From NCBI GenBank assembly GCA_016720065.1, contig JADJXY010000002.1, positions 1,501,001 through 1,565,000 on the forward strand: a DNA stretch of 64,000 bases, written 5' to 3'. Positions within the stretch are counted from its first letter, which is position 1, and each line of letters starts with the position of its first letter. Positions 1 through 9,791 of this stretch are shown here, one piece after another. Under the pieces are notes generated by a model, which was not told where the DNA came from, searched no databases, and saw only the letters and a program-made list of their open reading frames with translations. Source of the stretch: Betaproteobacteria bacterium (GTDB lineage: Bacteria > Pseudomonadota > Gammaproteobacteria > Burkholderiales > Rhodocyclaceae). The translations under genes were made by a program, and so were the position numbers.

Positions 1-2415
1 CGCACGTCGCGTCTGGACGACCTGAAGAACCTGGCGCTGACGGCCCGCCACGGTCAACCCGTTTTATTGCGGCAAATCGCCGACGTGACCTTCGCACCGG
101 CCATCAAGCGGGGCGATGCCGGTTTCGAGGGCAAACCGGCGGTGATTCTGGGCATCCAGAAGCAGCCGACGGCGGACACCATCCATCTGACCCGGAGCAT
201 CGAGGCCGCAGTGGAGGATCTGAAGAAATCGCTGCCGGCCGGCATGGAGGCGCCCAAGGTAACTTTCCGTCAGGCGAGTTTCATCGAGTCGTCGATCAGC
301 ACGCTGCAAGGCAAGCTGATCGGGGCATCGGTCTTCGTCGCAGTCATCCTGTTCTTCTTTCTGGGCACCTTGCGCCCGACGGTGATCGCCCTAACCGCTA
401 TCCCGGTGTCGATTTTCATGACGGCGCTGGTCTTCGACTATTTCGGTCTGTCGATCAACACCATGACGCTGGGTGGTCTGGCCATCGCCATTGGCGGGCT
501 GGTCGATGACGCCGTGGTCGGCGTCGAGAACGTGCTGCGACGGCTGAAGGAAGACCGGGCCAAGCACCACGATCACCGGATGCATCCGATCGAGCTGGTG
601 GCCCATGCGACGATGGAAGTGCGTTCGGCCATCCTCTACGCAACGATCATCATCGTGCTGGTTTTCCTGCCGCTCTTCGCGCTGCCCGGTATGGAAGGGC
701 GCTTGTTCGTGCCGCTCGGTATCGCTTTCATCGTTTCGACGCTGGCCTCGCTGGTGGTGTCGGTGACGGTGGCGCCGGTCCTGTCCTTCTACCTGCTGCC
801 ACGCATGAAGTCGCTCGATCATGGCGACACGAAACTGCTGGCCTGGCTGAAAGCCAGCTATGGCCGCAGTTTGCAGACGGTGCTCAACCACCCCAAAGCG
901 GCGTTGGCGGCCGGTGCCGTCGCCATTTTGGTGGCAGCGGCAGCCGTGCCCTTTTTTCCCAAGACTTTCCTGCCACCCTTCAACGAGGGAACGTTGCTGA
1001 TCGGCATGCGCCTCAACCCCGGCGTCACGCTGGCCGAGTCGTCGGCTCTGGCACAACAGGCCGAGGTACTGGTCAAGGCGGTGCCGGAAGTCGTGCACGT
1101 CGGGCGACGCAGCGGCCGGGCGGAACTGGATGAGCATGCGGAAGGCGTCCATGTCAGCGAACTGGATGTCGGCCTGAAGCCAGCATCCGAAATGACGCGC
1201 TCAATGGGCGAAATCTCGGCCGATATTCGCGCCCGCCTGATCAACCTGCCCGCGGCGATTGCCATCGGCCAGCCCATCTCGCACCGGATCGACCACATGC
1301 TGTCCGGCGTGCGTTCGCAGATCGCCATCAAGATTTTTGGCGATGACCTCGACACGCTGCGCGGTCAGGCCGATGCGCTGCGCGGCAGGCTGGCCGGTAT
1401 TCCCGGCATCGCCGATCTGGAAATCGAGAAGCAGGTGCTGGCGCCGCAGATCAAGGTCAGCGTCAACTATGCGACGGCCGCGCAATACGGCGTGCCGACG
1501 CCACAGATTCTGGCGACCCTGCAAAGCCTGGTCGAAGGCGAAAAAGTAACGCAGGTGGTCGAGGGCGGCCGGCGCTTTGCGCTGGTCGTGCGCCTGCCCG
1601 AGTCGTCCCGCTCGTTGCAAGGGCTGGGGCAGATATTGCTGGAAACACCTGGCGGGCCGATTCCCTTGTCAAAAATCGCCACCATCGAGGATGGCGACGG
1701 GCCGAATCAGGTCAGCCGCGATGACGGCAAGCGGCGTATCGTGCTTTCAGCCAACGCGCAAGGTAGGGCGCTGTCCGAGATCGTCGAGGACATCCGCAAG
1801 GTGGTCGGCGACAGCAAACTGCCTGAAGGATACTTCATCACCCTGGGCGGACAGTTCCAGGCGCAGGAAGAGGCTTCGCGGCTGGTTGGCCTGCTCTCCA
1901 TCGTCTCGCTGGTGCTGATGTTTGTGGTGCTGTTCAGTCGCTACAAGTCAGTTGTGTTATCGGCGATGATCATGGCCAACATTCCGCTGGCGCTGGTTGG
2001 CGCAGTGTTCGGCTTGTGGATTTCCGGGCAGCCGCTGTCGGTCGCCGCGCTGGTCGGTTTCATCACGCTGGCCGGCATCTCGGTGCGTAACGGCATCCTC
2101 AAAGTCAGCCACTACATCAACCTGATGCGCATGGAAGGCGAGAATTTCGACCACAAGATGGTCCTGCGCGGCTCGCTGGAACGTCTCGCGCCGGTCTTGA
2201 TGACGGCGCTGGTCACCGCCTTTGCGCTGGCGCCATTGTTGTTCGAGGCCGAGCGACCGGGCACGGAAATCCTGCATCCGGTAGCGGTGGTCATTTTCTC
2301 GGGCCTGATCAGTTCAACCCTGCTCGATACCTTCCTAACGCCTGTCATGTTCTGGCTGTTTGGCCGCAATGATGTGGAACGTCTGATGGCCGACCGCGAT
2401 GCCGGTGCGCTTTAA
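1..2415 (+). CDS. HME-type RND heavy-metal efflux pump, 5' end outside window
   Basis: Inner-membrane proton-driven metal exporter of the CzcA/CusA (HME-RND) family, working with an adaptor and an outer-membrane factor. The reading frame is open from position 1, so the start is cut by the window edge. The 804 visible residues align with residue ~236 onward of the complete paralogue at 6663-9767, so about 235 residues are missing. Visible features are the periplasmic stretch GRRSGRAELDEHAEG, two blocks of hydrophobic segments and the TM4 signature IGGLVDDAVVGVENV. The TM4 Asp (LVD) is present, but two neighbouring acidic residues found in the paralogue (GELVDDAVVDVEN) are Gly here. The CusA methionine motif LLYM is absent, so Cu/Ag specificity cannot be assumed. 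It is followed by a small His-rich exported protein, the same arrangement as at 6663-10244. Confidence 0.93.
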   Translation, partial: RTSRLDDLKNLALTARHGQPVLLRQIADVTFAPAIKRGDAGFEGKPAVILGIQKQPTADTIHLTRSIEAAVEDLKKSLPAGMEAPKVTFRQASFIESSISTLQGKLIGASVFVAVILFFFLGTLRPTVIALTAIPVSIFMTALVFDYFGLSINTMTLGGLAIAIGGLVDDAVVGVENVLRRLKEDRAKHHDHRMHPIELVAHATMEVRSAILYATIIIVLVFLPLFALPGMEGRLFVPLGIAFIVSTLASLVVSVTVAPVLSFYLLPRMKSLDHGDTKLLAWLKASYGRSLQTVLNHPKAALAAGAVAILVAAAAVPFFPKTFLPPFNEGTLLIGMRLNPGVTLAESSALAQQAEVLVKAVPEVVHVGRRSGRAELDEHAEGVHVSELDVGLKPASEMTRSMGEISADIRARLINLPAAIAIGQPISHRIDHMLSGVRSQIAIKIFGDDLDTLRGQADALRGRLAGIPGIADLEIEKQVLAPQIKVSVNYATAAQYGVPTPQILATLQSLVEGEKVTQVVEGGRRFALVVRLPESSRSLQGLGQILLETPGGPIPLSKIATIEDGDGPNQVSRDDGKRRIVLSANAQGRALSEIVEDIRKVVGDSKLPEGYFITLGGQFQAQEEASRLVGLLSIVSLVLMFVVLFSRYKSVVLSAMIMANIPLALVGAVFGLWISGQPLSVAALVGFITLAGISVRNGILKVSHYINLMRMEGENFDHKMVLRGSLERLAPVLMTALVTAFALAPLLFEAERPGTEILHPVAVVIFSGLISSTLLDTFLTPVMFWLFGRNDVERLMADRDAGAL

Positions 2416-2440
2416 TTATTTCTCAACGAAAGGAAAAACC

Positions 2441-2824
2441 ATGAAACCGATTCATCTTTTCGCCGCTGTTACCCTCTCCATATCCGGCCTTGCCTTCGCC
2501 GCCGGTGGCCACGAGCATGGGCACGAACACAAACCGCTCCACGGTGGCGTCGTCAGCGAGGTCAAGGATATGGATTACGAACTGGTTGCCAAGCCGGATT
2601 TGATCCAGTTGCATTTGCGCGATCATGGCAAGCCGGTGGATGTCTCAAAATCCAACGCCAAACTGACCATCCTCGTCGGCACCGACAAACAGGAAGTGGA
2701 GTTGAAACCGGCGGGCCAGCAACTGGAGGCCGCAGGCAGTTTCAAATTTGCCAACAGCAAGATTGTGGCCTTGGTATCCGTCCCCGGCAAAGCCCCGGCA
2801 ACCGTTCGCTTCGTGTTGAAGTAG
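2441..2824 (+). CDS. His-rich exported protein following the RND pump
   Basis: 127-aa predicted periplasmic protein with an N-terminal signal peptide (hydrophobic core roughly residues 5-19) followed by a short His-rich stretch, GGHEHGHEHKPLHGG, likely to bind metal. The rest looks like a small beta-rich domain. It resembles the 150-aa product at 9792-10244 in layout and in position directly after an RND gene, so both are probably accessory periplasmic proteins of their pumps. ATG at 2441 is chosen because it follows GAAAGGAAAAA and starts a clean signal peptide; an in-frame upstream start at 2399 would overlap the pump gene. The biochemical role is unknown. Confidence 0.8.
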   Translation: MKPIHLFAAVTLSISGLAFAAGGHEHGHEHKPLHGGVVSEVKDMDYELVAKPDLIQLHLRDHGKPVDVSKSNAKLTILVGTDKQEVELKPAGQQLEAAGSFKFANSKIVALVSVPGKAPATVRFVLK

Positions 2825-2836
2825 AAGGGAGGTCGC

Positions 2837-3265
2837 ATGTCTGCGATCACAAAAATTCTCGCCACATGTTTTCTGGGCGTGACGCTTTCCGGTTGTGCTG
2901 GGCATACTCATCGACTGGTATCGGAGAACGACTCGCTATCCGTCACTGGCTCCTTTAGCCACGAAGGCACACAAGCGCCGGTCATGGTTTTGGAACTCGA
3001 AGGAGCGCGATATGAGGGGCGGGGATTTGTGATTCAGCATTCTCAAGACCTCACAAAATTACGTAAATTGTTTGGCCCAGGCAAACATTACGACCGAATT
3101 ACCAGCGGCATGGACAGCGATCACATAAAGAATTCGGCTTCGCCGATACTACGTTCCCAAAGTGGGGAAACAATTCTATGCCTGCTGGCTTGGAGTTCAG
3201 GCCAAAGTCCAGCCGGGGTTTGCACGAAGTCTGATGGAAAGCAGATTGATGTTCGTTTCGACTGA
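2837..3265 (+). CDS. putative lipoprotein
   Basis: 142-aa protein with a lipoprotein signal: a hydrophobic segment ending in a lipobox LSGC, with the lipidated Cys near residue 19. The mature part starts AGHTHRL, a short His-containing stretch, and carries two further Cys residues late in the protein. It starts 12 bp after the preceding His-rich gene, with GGGAGG just upstream, so it is probably the last gene of that operon. The family is not recognised. Its base composition looks less G+C-rich than the pump genes, which could mean a separate origin. Confidence 0.65.
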   Translation: MSAITKILATCFLGVTLSGCAGHTHRLVSENDSLSVTGSFSHEGTQAPVMVLELEGARYEGRGFVIQHSQDLTKLRKLFGPGKHYDRITSGMDSDHIKNSASPILRSQSGETILCLLAWSSGQSPAGVCTKSDGKQIDVRFD

Positions 3266-3694
3266 TTCTGGGTAAGCATGCTTCGGGAAGCATAAAAAAC
3301 CAAAAAGGCGACAAGCCTATGGCTTTTCTTGCTTCCCAAATAGCGAATGTTCGTTGTGTGCCGTCTTGGTGTCATTTTGAGCTATACCCCAAACGGATGT
3401 CAGGGTAGGCCGCTCAAAGAAGTCCAGATAGAGTCAAATATTCAATTTATTGGCACCTGCCACGACAGGGCATAGATTTTTAGCTGACCGAATTCGCTCG
3501 GGAAAGGAGTTTAACGGGTCAAAGTGTCGGCTATGTCCGGTTCGGGATATTTCGAAGCGAGGATGAAAGGCAAGATCACTGTGCACCGGTAGGGGTCGCA
3601 AGATTACACAAATGTAATTTATAGGTCAGCATCCCGTTGGGCAACGCTCCGTACCATCAGTGTCTATTGATCTGAACTCGGTGAACTTGCCCCA
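3266..3694 (+). other. 429-bp intergenic region carrying the promoter of the next operon
   Basis: No convincing gene is seen on either strand. The region is visibly A+T-richer than its flanks. A small perfect hairpin (ATGCTT, loop CGGG, AAGCAT) lies at 3278-3293 just after the lipoprotein gene; it is followed by A residues, so as an intrinsic terminator it would suit the minus strand better. The conserved metal-regulon promoter lies at 3603-3657. Confidence 0.6.
3603..3657 (+). promoter_or_regulatory. metal-regulon promoter, site 1
   Basis: Perfect palindrome ATTACA-CAAA-TGTAAT at 3603-3618, a half-site GTCAG at 3625-3629 (6-bp gap), and a -10-like TACCAT at 3652-3657 exactly 22 bp further. 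The box ends 77 bp before the ATG at 3695. The same 55-bp layout recurs at six other places in the island. The GTAAT/GTCAG pair forms a direct repeat of 11-bp period, as OmpR-family response regulators use. Confidence 0.75.
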
Positions 3695-4921
3695 ATGAAT
3701 TGCTCTCCGCCAACGCCAAAATTGCGCGCCGGGACCGGCTTCCTGCTGGTGGCCTTGCTGGCCGCCCCATTTGGTTTCGCTCAGGCGGAAACCCTGCGCG
3801 ATGTGTTTGAAAAAACATGGGCCAATTCCCCGCAGGGAAAAACGGTCGTGGCGAAACGCGAAGAAGCGAACGCCAGCCGAACCGTTGCTGAATCCTTGTT
3901 TCCCGGCACCCCTAGGATAGGCCTAGCACAGCGCACGGACCGCTGGAACGACAATCTCGGCAAAGAAGAAAGCGAAATCGGAATTTCCGTTCCGCTCTGG
4001 CTACCCGGTCAAAAATCAGCCCGGATAGCCGTTGCCGAGGCCGATAGCGACGAGAGTCAGCGTAGCATTTCCGCCACCCGGTTGGCCGTCGCTGGTGAAT
4101 TGCGGACGGCCCTATGGACGCTCTATCTGGCGCAAAGCGAAGCGGCGGTTGCCGGTGAACGTCTGGATGCGGCGGCCAAACTGGAAGCTGATGTGGCCAG
4201 GCGGGTCAAGGTCGGTGAAATGGCCCGCTCCGATCTGCTTCTCGTCAAACAGGAAACGAGCAGCGCCCGGGCCGCCGCGGCCGAAGCGAACGCACGTGTG
4301 GTACGCAGCACGCAGCGCTACCGGGTCCTGACCGGCAGCGACCGCTTGCCGGACAATCCGCAAGAGTCGGTCATGGCGGCAGCCGCTGACGATATTCATC
4401 CCCGCCTGGCGGCCGGGCAGGCCATTGCCGAGCGTGCCCGTGCCGGCATGAAACTGGCCCAAGAGTCGCGCCGCGATTCGCCCAGCATCGGCGTGCAATA
4501 TCGCCGGGAGCGCGATGCCTCCGGCGCCACTCCACGCGACAGTGTCGGCTTCGCCATCACCATTCCCTTCGCTGGCGAGGTGCGTAATGCGCCCTTGGTT
4601 GCCAGCGCCAACACGGCGCTGATCCAGGCCGATGCCCAGTATCAGCGGTTACTGGCCGACGTCGAAGCCGAAGTGAGGGAGGCTGAGGCGCAACTCGATT
4701 CGGCCCGTATCGGTGCCGAACTGGCGGTCGAACGCGAGCAAGCCGCCGCCGAGCGGCTGACCCTGATGCGCCGTTCTTTCGAACTGGGTGAAACCGCGCT
4801 CGTCGAGTTGCTGCGCGCCCAGACCCAGGCGACCGAAGCCCGCATTGAATTGGGCCGCAGCCGCGCCCGCCTGTCGGCCGCTCAGGCCAATCTGAATCAA
4901 GCCCGAGGAATTACACCGTGA
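3695..4921 (+). CDS. czcC: CzcC/CusC-type outer-membrane efflux factor (TolC family)
   Basis: 408-aa outer-membrane channel component of a tripartite metal efflux pump. It has an N-terminal signal peptide (hydrophobic core about residues 17-30, cleavage near AQAE) and long amphipathic helices with two outer-membrane-efflux repeats, visible as Ala/Glu/Arg-rich heptad-like stretches around residues 110-210 and 300-400. The ending SRARLSAAQANLNQARG is typical of CzcC-like proteins. First gene of an operon whose promoter box lies 77 bp upstream; it overlaps the next gene by 4 bp (GTGA). Exact metal specificity is inferred only from its neighbours. Confidence 0.9.
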   Translation: MNCSPPTPKLRAGTGFLLVALLAAPFGFAQAETLRDVFEKTWANSPQGKTVVAKREEANASRTVAESLFPGTPRIGLAQRTDRWNDNLGKEESEIGISVPLWLPGQKSARIAVAEADSDESQRSISATRLAVAGELRTALWTLYLAQSEAAVAGERLDAAAKLEADVARRVKVGEMARSDLLLVKQETSSARAAAAEANARVVRSTQRYRVLTGSDRLPDNPQESVMAAAADDIHPRLAAGQAIAERARAGMKLAQESRRDSPSIGVQYRRERDASGATPRDSVGFAITIPFAGEVRNAPLVASANTALIQADAQYQRLLADVEAEVREAEAQLDSARIGAELAVEREQAAAERLTLMRRSFELGETALVELLRAQTQATEARIELGRSRARLSAAQANLNQARGITP

Positions 4922-5484
4922 TCGACAAGCCATTCATCCTGAGTTGGGCAGCCCTAAAAGCCTTTATTGCAGCCATCCTGCTGGCGCTGTCCATGCCGCT
5001 CCTCGCCCATGAAGGCCATGACCACGGAGCCCCCGCCAAGCCGGCCGATGTCAACTTGGCACCACGTTTCGAACTGCGCAGCGAAGACCTTGAACTGGTC
5101 GGTGTGCTCGCTGGCAAGGACCTGATCATCTATCTCGACCGCGCCGCCGACAACGCACCCATTCCCGGGGCACAAATCGAAATCGAGGGACAGGGGATCA
5201 AAGGGATCGCCACCGAGATGGCGGGTGGGGTCTACCAATTATCGGCCTCCTCCCTGACGCAAGCTGGCAAATACCCGCTGACCATCACCGTCCAGGCGGG
5301 CGAAATTGTCGATCTGCTTTCCGCCAGCCTGGAAGTTGGCGAAGTAGCAGCCGCCTTGACTGAAGCCGGACACCCTGATCGCAACTGGTGGCTCTACGCC
5401 GGAACTCCGCTGTTGCTGCTGGCCGGGGGCCTGATCGTGCGTCGCCTGCGTCGCCAACCGCAACATGGAATTCACTCAGCATGA
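4918..5484 (+). CDS. membrane-anchored periplasmic protein of the czc-like operon
   Basis: 188-aa protein with an N-terminal hydrophobic segment (about residues 10-30), a His-rich patch AHEGHDHG just after it, a beta-rich periplasmic domain, and a C-terminal transmembrane segment (about residues 157-175, LLLLAGGLIV) followed by Arg residues. This topology suits a metal-handling accessory protein anchored in the inner membrane next to the adaptor. The start is GTG at 4918, overlapping the stop of the preceding gene (GTGA), and the stop overlaps the next ATG (ATGA), which suggests translational coupling. No family name is certain. Confidence 0.8.
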   Translation: MIDKPFILSWAALKAFIAAILLALSMPLLAHEGHDHGAPAKPADVNLAPRFELRSEDLELVGVLAGKDLIIYLDRAADNAPIPGAQIEIEGQGIKGIATEMAGGVYQLSASSLTQAGKYPLTITVQAGEIVDLLSASLEVGEVAAALTEAGHPDRNWWLYAGTPLLLLAGGLIVRRLRRQPQHGIHSA

Positions 5485-6653
5485 CCGATATCAAGAATCT
5501 TACCCGCTACGCCCTGGCTCTGCTCGTGGGCAGCACCCTGGCTGTTCAGGTCTCCGCCCATGGCGGCGAGGACCATGGCGATGAGCAAAAAGCTCCAGTT
5601 GCACCGGCACCGGTCGCTGCAGTCGACGCCCAAGGCCAGGTGACGTTCAACGAGCCGGCCTTGCGCTTGCCGGACGGCAGCGTCTTTGTCCCGAAATCGG
5701 CCCAACGGCAGTTGAGCCTCCGCACACGGACCGCACTCAAGGGAGAATTCCCGCGCACGGTCGAACTCAATGGCCGCATCGTCGCCGATCCCAATGCCGG
5801 CGGCCGGGTGCAGACTTTCCAGAGCGGGCGGATCGAGGCCGGCCCGAACGGGCTGGCCGTGCTTGGTCAACAGGTCAGCAAAGGGCAAATTCTGGCCTGG
5901 CTGCAACCGGCTGCAACAGCCCTCGAACGCGGTACTCAGCAGTCGGCCCTGGCCGAATTGGCTGCGCAGGAAAGCGTTCTCGAACGCCGGCTGGCGCGGC
6001 TCCAGCAACTGGAAGGCAGCGTCCCGCAGAAAGACATCGAGCAGGCGGAGATCGAACTCGCCGCGTTCAAGAAACGTAAAAATGCGGTGGGTGGCAGCCT
6101 CGGCCGCGAAGCCCTGGTCGCACCGGTGAGCGGCGTGGTCAGTGCGGCCAACGTCGCGGTCGGCCAAGTGGTCGATGCGCAGGCGGTGGTCTTCGAGGTC
6201 ATCGATCCGAAGCGGCTGGCGGTCGAGGCCATGGCCTACGACCCGCTGTTGCTCGACGGACTGACCAAGGCCAGCGCCCCGATTGCCGGCGGCGTCCTCG
6301 ACCTCGCCTTCGTCGGCTTGGGACGCACCTTGAAGGAACAGGCCATGCCGGTGCTGTTCCGGGTCGAAACGCCGAAAAATGGCGCCCTGCCCGCCGTCGC
6401 GGTCGGCCAAACCCTGAAGGTTCTGGCGCAAACCAAGGCCCGCCAAGCTGGTGTGGCGATTCCCGCCGCCGCCGTGGTGCGCAATGCGGCCAATGAATCG
6501 GTGGTCTGGGTGCATGAAAGCGCCGAGCGCTTTGTCTCGCGCAAAGTCAAGGCAGCGGCGCTGGACGGTCATTCGGTGGCCGTGACCGATGGCCTGACAG
6601 GCGGTGAACGCGTCGTCGTTCAGGGCGCTGCTTCCCTGGCGCAGATTCGCTAA
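5481..6653 (+). CDS. czcB: CzcB-like RND efflux adaptor
   Basis: 390-aa periplasmic adaptor (membrane fusion protein) bridging the RND pump and the outer-membrane factor. It has a signal peptide (LALLVGSTLAVQVSA), then an Ala/Pro-rich linker containing HGGEDHGDE, a split lipoyl/barrel-sandwich domain around residues 85-230 with a helical hairpin between the halves (LAELAAQESVLERRLARLQQ), and a beta-barrel C-terminal part ending in the usual GLTGGERVVVQG segment. ATG at 5481 overlaps the upstream stop; an in-frame extension upstream would lie inside the previous gene and has no signal peptide. The pump gene follows 9 bp later. Confidence 0.9.
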   Translation: MTDIKNLTRYALALLVGSTLAVQVSAHGGEDHGDEQKAPVAPAPVAAVDAQGQVTFNEPALRLPDGSVFVPKSAQRQLSLRTRTALKGEFPRTVELNGRIVADPNAGGRVQTFQSGRIEAGPNGLAVLGQQVSKGQILAWLQPAATALERGTQQSALAELAAQESVLERRLARLQQLEGSVPQKDIEQAEIELAAFKKRKNAVGGSLGREALVAPVSGVVSAANVAVGQVVDAQAVVFEVIDPKRLAVEAMAYDPLLLDGLTKASAPIAGGVLDLAFVGLGRTLKEQAMPVLFRVETPKNGALPAVAVGQTLKVLAQTKARQAGVAIPAAAVVRNAANESVVWVHESAERFVSRKVKAAALDGHSVAVTDGLTGGERVVVQGAASLAQIR

Positions 6654-6662
6654 GGGGACGCC

Positions 6663-9600
6663 GTGTTCGACTTCATAATCAATGCGAGTCTCAAGCAGCG
6701 CCTGATCGTACTGGGCGTTTCGCTCCTGCTGATCATCTACGGGGCGCTGACCGTGCGCCAGATGCCGGTGGACGTGTTCCCCGACCTCAACAAACCCATG
6801 GTCACGCTGATGACCGAAGCCGGCGGCATGGCCCCGGAAGAGGTCGAGCAACTGATCACCTTCCCGGTCGAATCGGCGATGAATGGCATGCCGGGCGTGA
6901 CGCGGGTGCGCTCGGTGTCGGGCATCGGCCTGTCGGTGGTCTATGTCGAGTTCGAGTGGGGCAGCGAGATTTACCGCAACCGCCAGCAGATCGCTGAGCG
7001 ACTCAACCTAGTGCGGGAGCAGTTGCCGCAGGGGATCGTGCCGCAGATGGGACCGATCTCTTCAATCATGGGCGAAATCCTGCTCATCGCCTTGCCGGCC
7101 GATCCGGACAAAGCCAGCCCGATGCAGGTGCGCGAATACGCCGACTGGGTTATGCGGCCGCGGCTATTGACCATCCCGGGCGTCGCCCAGGTCATCCCGA
7201 TCGGCGGCCAGGTCAAGCAGTACCGCGTCGAACCCGATCTGGCCCGCTTGCAGGCGGTCGGCGTCACGCTCGCCGAACTCGAAGCGGCACTGAAGAACTT
7301 CGGCGGCAACACGGCCGGCGGCTTCGTCGATGCCGGCGGTCGTGAGTACCTGATCCGCAACATCGGCCGGACGACCCGGCTGGTCGATCTGCAGAACCAG
7401 CCGGTGGCGACGCGCAACGGCCAACCCATCCTGCTGCGCCAGGTGGCTGCCGTCACCTTTGCCGCCGGTGTCAAACGCGGCGACGCCAGCTTCAAGGGCA
7501 AGCCGGCCGTCATCCTTTCGGTGCAGAAGCAGCCGACGGCCGATTCGGTCGAATTGACCCGTGCCGTCGAACAGGCCATGGCCGAAATGGGCAAGAGCCT
7601 GCCGCAGGGAGTCGACACGCCGCAGTTCCTGTTCAAGCAGGCCAACTTCATCGAAGCCTCAGTGCGTAACGTCGAGGAAGCGCTGCGCGACGGGGCGATC
7701 ATGGTCGCCGTCATCCTCTTCCTGTTCCTGGCCAATTTCCGCACCACCTTCATTTCGCTGACCGCCATCCCGGTCTCGCTGCTGGTCACGGCCCTGGTCT
7801 TCAGCTACTTCGGCCTGTCGATCAACACCATGACCCTGGGCGGCCTGGCCATCGCCATCGGCGAACTGGTCGACGATGCCGTGGTCGATGTCGAAAACGT
7901 CTTGCGCCGCCTGCGCGAAAACCGAACCTTACCCAATCCCCGGTCGGCGCTGGAAGTGATTGCCGCCGCCTCGAAGGAAGTCCGCTCCGGGGTCGTCTAT
8001 GCGACCTTGATCGTCGTCCTGGTCTTCATCCCGCTGTTCGCTCTGCCGGGGATCGAGGGCCGGCTGTTCACGCCGCTCGGTGTCGCCTATATCGTGTCCA
8101 TCCTGGCCAGTATGGCGGTGGCGATGACTATCACGCCGGTGCTCTGCTACTACCTGTTGCCGAAAATGAAGCATATCGACCACGGCGACAGCGCCCTGGT
8201 CAAGAAACTCAAGGCCTGGGACGAACGCCTGCTCAACTGGTCATTCGATCGCGCCCGTGCCTTGCTGATCGGCGCTGTCGCCGTCGTCGTCGTCGCGCTG
8301 GCCTCCATTCCCTTCTTCGCGAAATCCTTCCTGCCGCCATTCAATGAAGGCACGCTGACCGTCAATGTCGTGCTCAATCCCGGTTCCTCGCTGGCCGAAT
8401 CGAACCAGATCGGCGCGCAGGCGGAAAACATCCTGCTCGCCGTGCCCGAAGTGACCGAAGTCGGCCGCCGCACCGGCCGCGCCGAACTGGACGAGCACGC
8501 CGAAGGCGTCCATTACTCTGAGATCGAGGTCGATCTGAAGGCCTCCGAGCGGGATCGGGAGGCGATCATCGCCGACATCCGCCAGCGTCTGGCCATCCTG
8601 CCTGCCGTGGTCAATGTCGGCCAGCCGATTTCCCACCGCCTCGACCATTTGCTGTCCGGCGTCCGAGCCCAGATCGCGCTAAAGATTTTTGGCGACGATC
8701 TGGATACCCTGCGCGGCCTGGCCGGCGACCTCAAGGAACGCCTGGCCAAAATTCCGGGCATCACCGACCTGCAGATCGAAAAGCAGGTGCTGATTCCGCA
8801 ATACAAGATCCATCTCGATTACGATGCCGCCGCCCGCTACGGCGTGGCTTCCGGCGAATTGCTGCAACGCCTGGAACAACTGCTGGCCGGCGAGCGGGTC
8901 GGTCAGGTCATCGAAGGCAATCGTCGTTTCGACCTGACCCTGCGCCTGCCGGAAGAAGCGCGCGGCGAACGCGGCCTGGAAAACCTGCTGATCGAGACGC
9001 CGACCGGCCGCGTGCCGCTGTCGCTGCTCGCCCGCATCGAGGATGGCGAGGGTCCGAACCAGATCGGCCGGGAGAACACCCGGCGCCGCATTGTCATCTC
9101 GGCCAATACCGATGGTTCCGACATGAGCCGGATCATCGCCGACATCCGTGGCGAAATCGACAAAAAGCCCGTGCCGGAAGGCTATTTCACGCTGCTCGAA
9201 GGGCAGTTCCAGGCGCAGGAACAGGCGGCCAAGCTGATTGCGCTGCTCGCCGTCGTCTCGCTGACCATGATCTACCTGGTGCTCTACAGCCGCTACCGGT
9301 CGGCGGTGCTGACCGCCATCATCATGGGCAACGTGCCGCTCGCCCTGGTCGGCTCGGTCGTCGCGCTGTGGATTTCCGGCCAGCCGCTGTCGGTCGCCGC
9401 CCTGGTCGGCTTCATCACGCTGACCGGCATCGCCACCCGCAACGGCATCCTGAAGATCAGCCACTACATCAACCTGTGCGCATTCGAAGGCGAAGTGTTC
9501 GGGCGCAAGATGATCGTCCGCGGCTCGCTGGAGCGCCTGACCCCGGTGCTGATGACGGCGCTGGTCGCCGCCTTCGCGCTGACCCCGCTCATGCTTTCCG

Positions 9601-9767
9601 CCGACGCACCGGGCAAGGAAATCCTGCATCCGGTCGCCGTCGTGATTTTTGGCGGCCTGATCAGTTCGACCCTGCTCGATACCCTGCTGACCCCGGTCAT
9701 GTTCTGGCTGTACGGCGAGAAGCCGCTGCAACGCCTGCTCGCCGAAAAGGCGCAAGAGTCTTTCTAA
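6663..9767 (+). CDS. czcA: CzcA-like HME-RND heavy-metal efflux pump
   Basis: Complete 1034-aa RND permease, the normal length for the HME family. TM1 begins at once (LKQRLIVLGVSLLLIIYG), followed by VDVFPDLNKPMV, the first periplasmic domain, TM2-6 around residues 340-520, and a second half of the same kind. The TM4 signature is IGELVDDAVVDVENV, with the proton-relay Asp present. The motif GRRTGRAELDEHAEG in the second periplasmic loop is shared with the partial pump at the left edge. The LLYM methionine site of CusA is missing, so divalent or other substrates are as likely as Cu/Ag. The start is GTG at 6663 after AAGGGGA. Operon order C-x-B-A-small protein. Confidence 0.93.
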   Translation: MFDFIINASLKQRLIVLGVSLLLIIYGALTVRQMPVDVFPDLNKPMVTLMTEAGGMAPEEVEQLITFPVESAMNGMPGVTRVRSVSGIGLSVVYVEFEWGSEIYRNRQQIAERLNLVREQLPQGIVPQMGPISSIMGEILLIALPADPDKASPMQVREYADWVMRPRLLTIPGVAQVIPIGGQVKQYRVEPDLARLQAVGVTLAELEAALKNFGGNTAGGFVDAGGREYLIRNIGRTTRLVDLQNQPVATRNGQPILLRQVAAVTFAAGVKRGDASFKGKPAVILSVQKQPTADSVELTRAVEQAMAEMGKSLPQGVDTPQFLFKQANFIEASVRNVEEALRDGAIMVAVILFLFLANFRTTFISLTAIPVSLLVTALVFSYFGLSINTMTLGGLAIAIGELVDDAVVDVENVLRRLRENRTLPNPRSALEVIAAASKEVRSGVVYATLIVVLVFIPLFALPGIEGRLFTPLGVAYIVSILASMAVAMTITPVLCYYLLPKMKHIDHGDSALVKKLKAWDERLLNWSFDRARALLIGAVAVVVVALASIPFFAKSFLPPFNEGTLTVNVVLNPGSSLAESNQIGAQAENILLAVPEVTEVGRRTGRAELDEHAEGVHYSEIEVDLKASERDREAIIADIRQRLAILPAVVNVGQPISHRLDHLLSGVRAQIALKIFGDDLDTLRGLAGDLKERLAKIPGITDLQIEKQVLIPQYKIHLDYDAAARYGVASGELLQRLEQLLAGERVGQVIEGNRRFDLTLRLPEEARGERGLENLLIETPTGRVPLSLLARIEDGEGPNQIGRENTRRRIVISANTDGSDMSRIIADIRGEIDKKPVPEGYFTLLEGQFQAQEQAAKLIALLAVVSLTMIYLVLYSRYRSAVLTAIIMGNVPLALVGSVVALWISGQPLSVAALVGFITLTGIATRNGILKISHYINLCAFEGEVFGRKMIVRGSLERLTPVLMTALVAAFALTPLMLSADAPGKEILHPVAVVIFGGLISSTLLDTLLTPVMFWLYGEKPLQRLLAEKAQESF

Positions 9768-9791
9768 CCCCCACCTGATGAGGAAAAACCC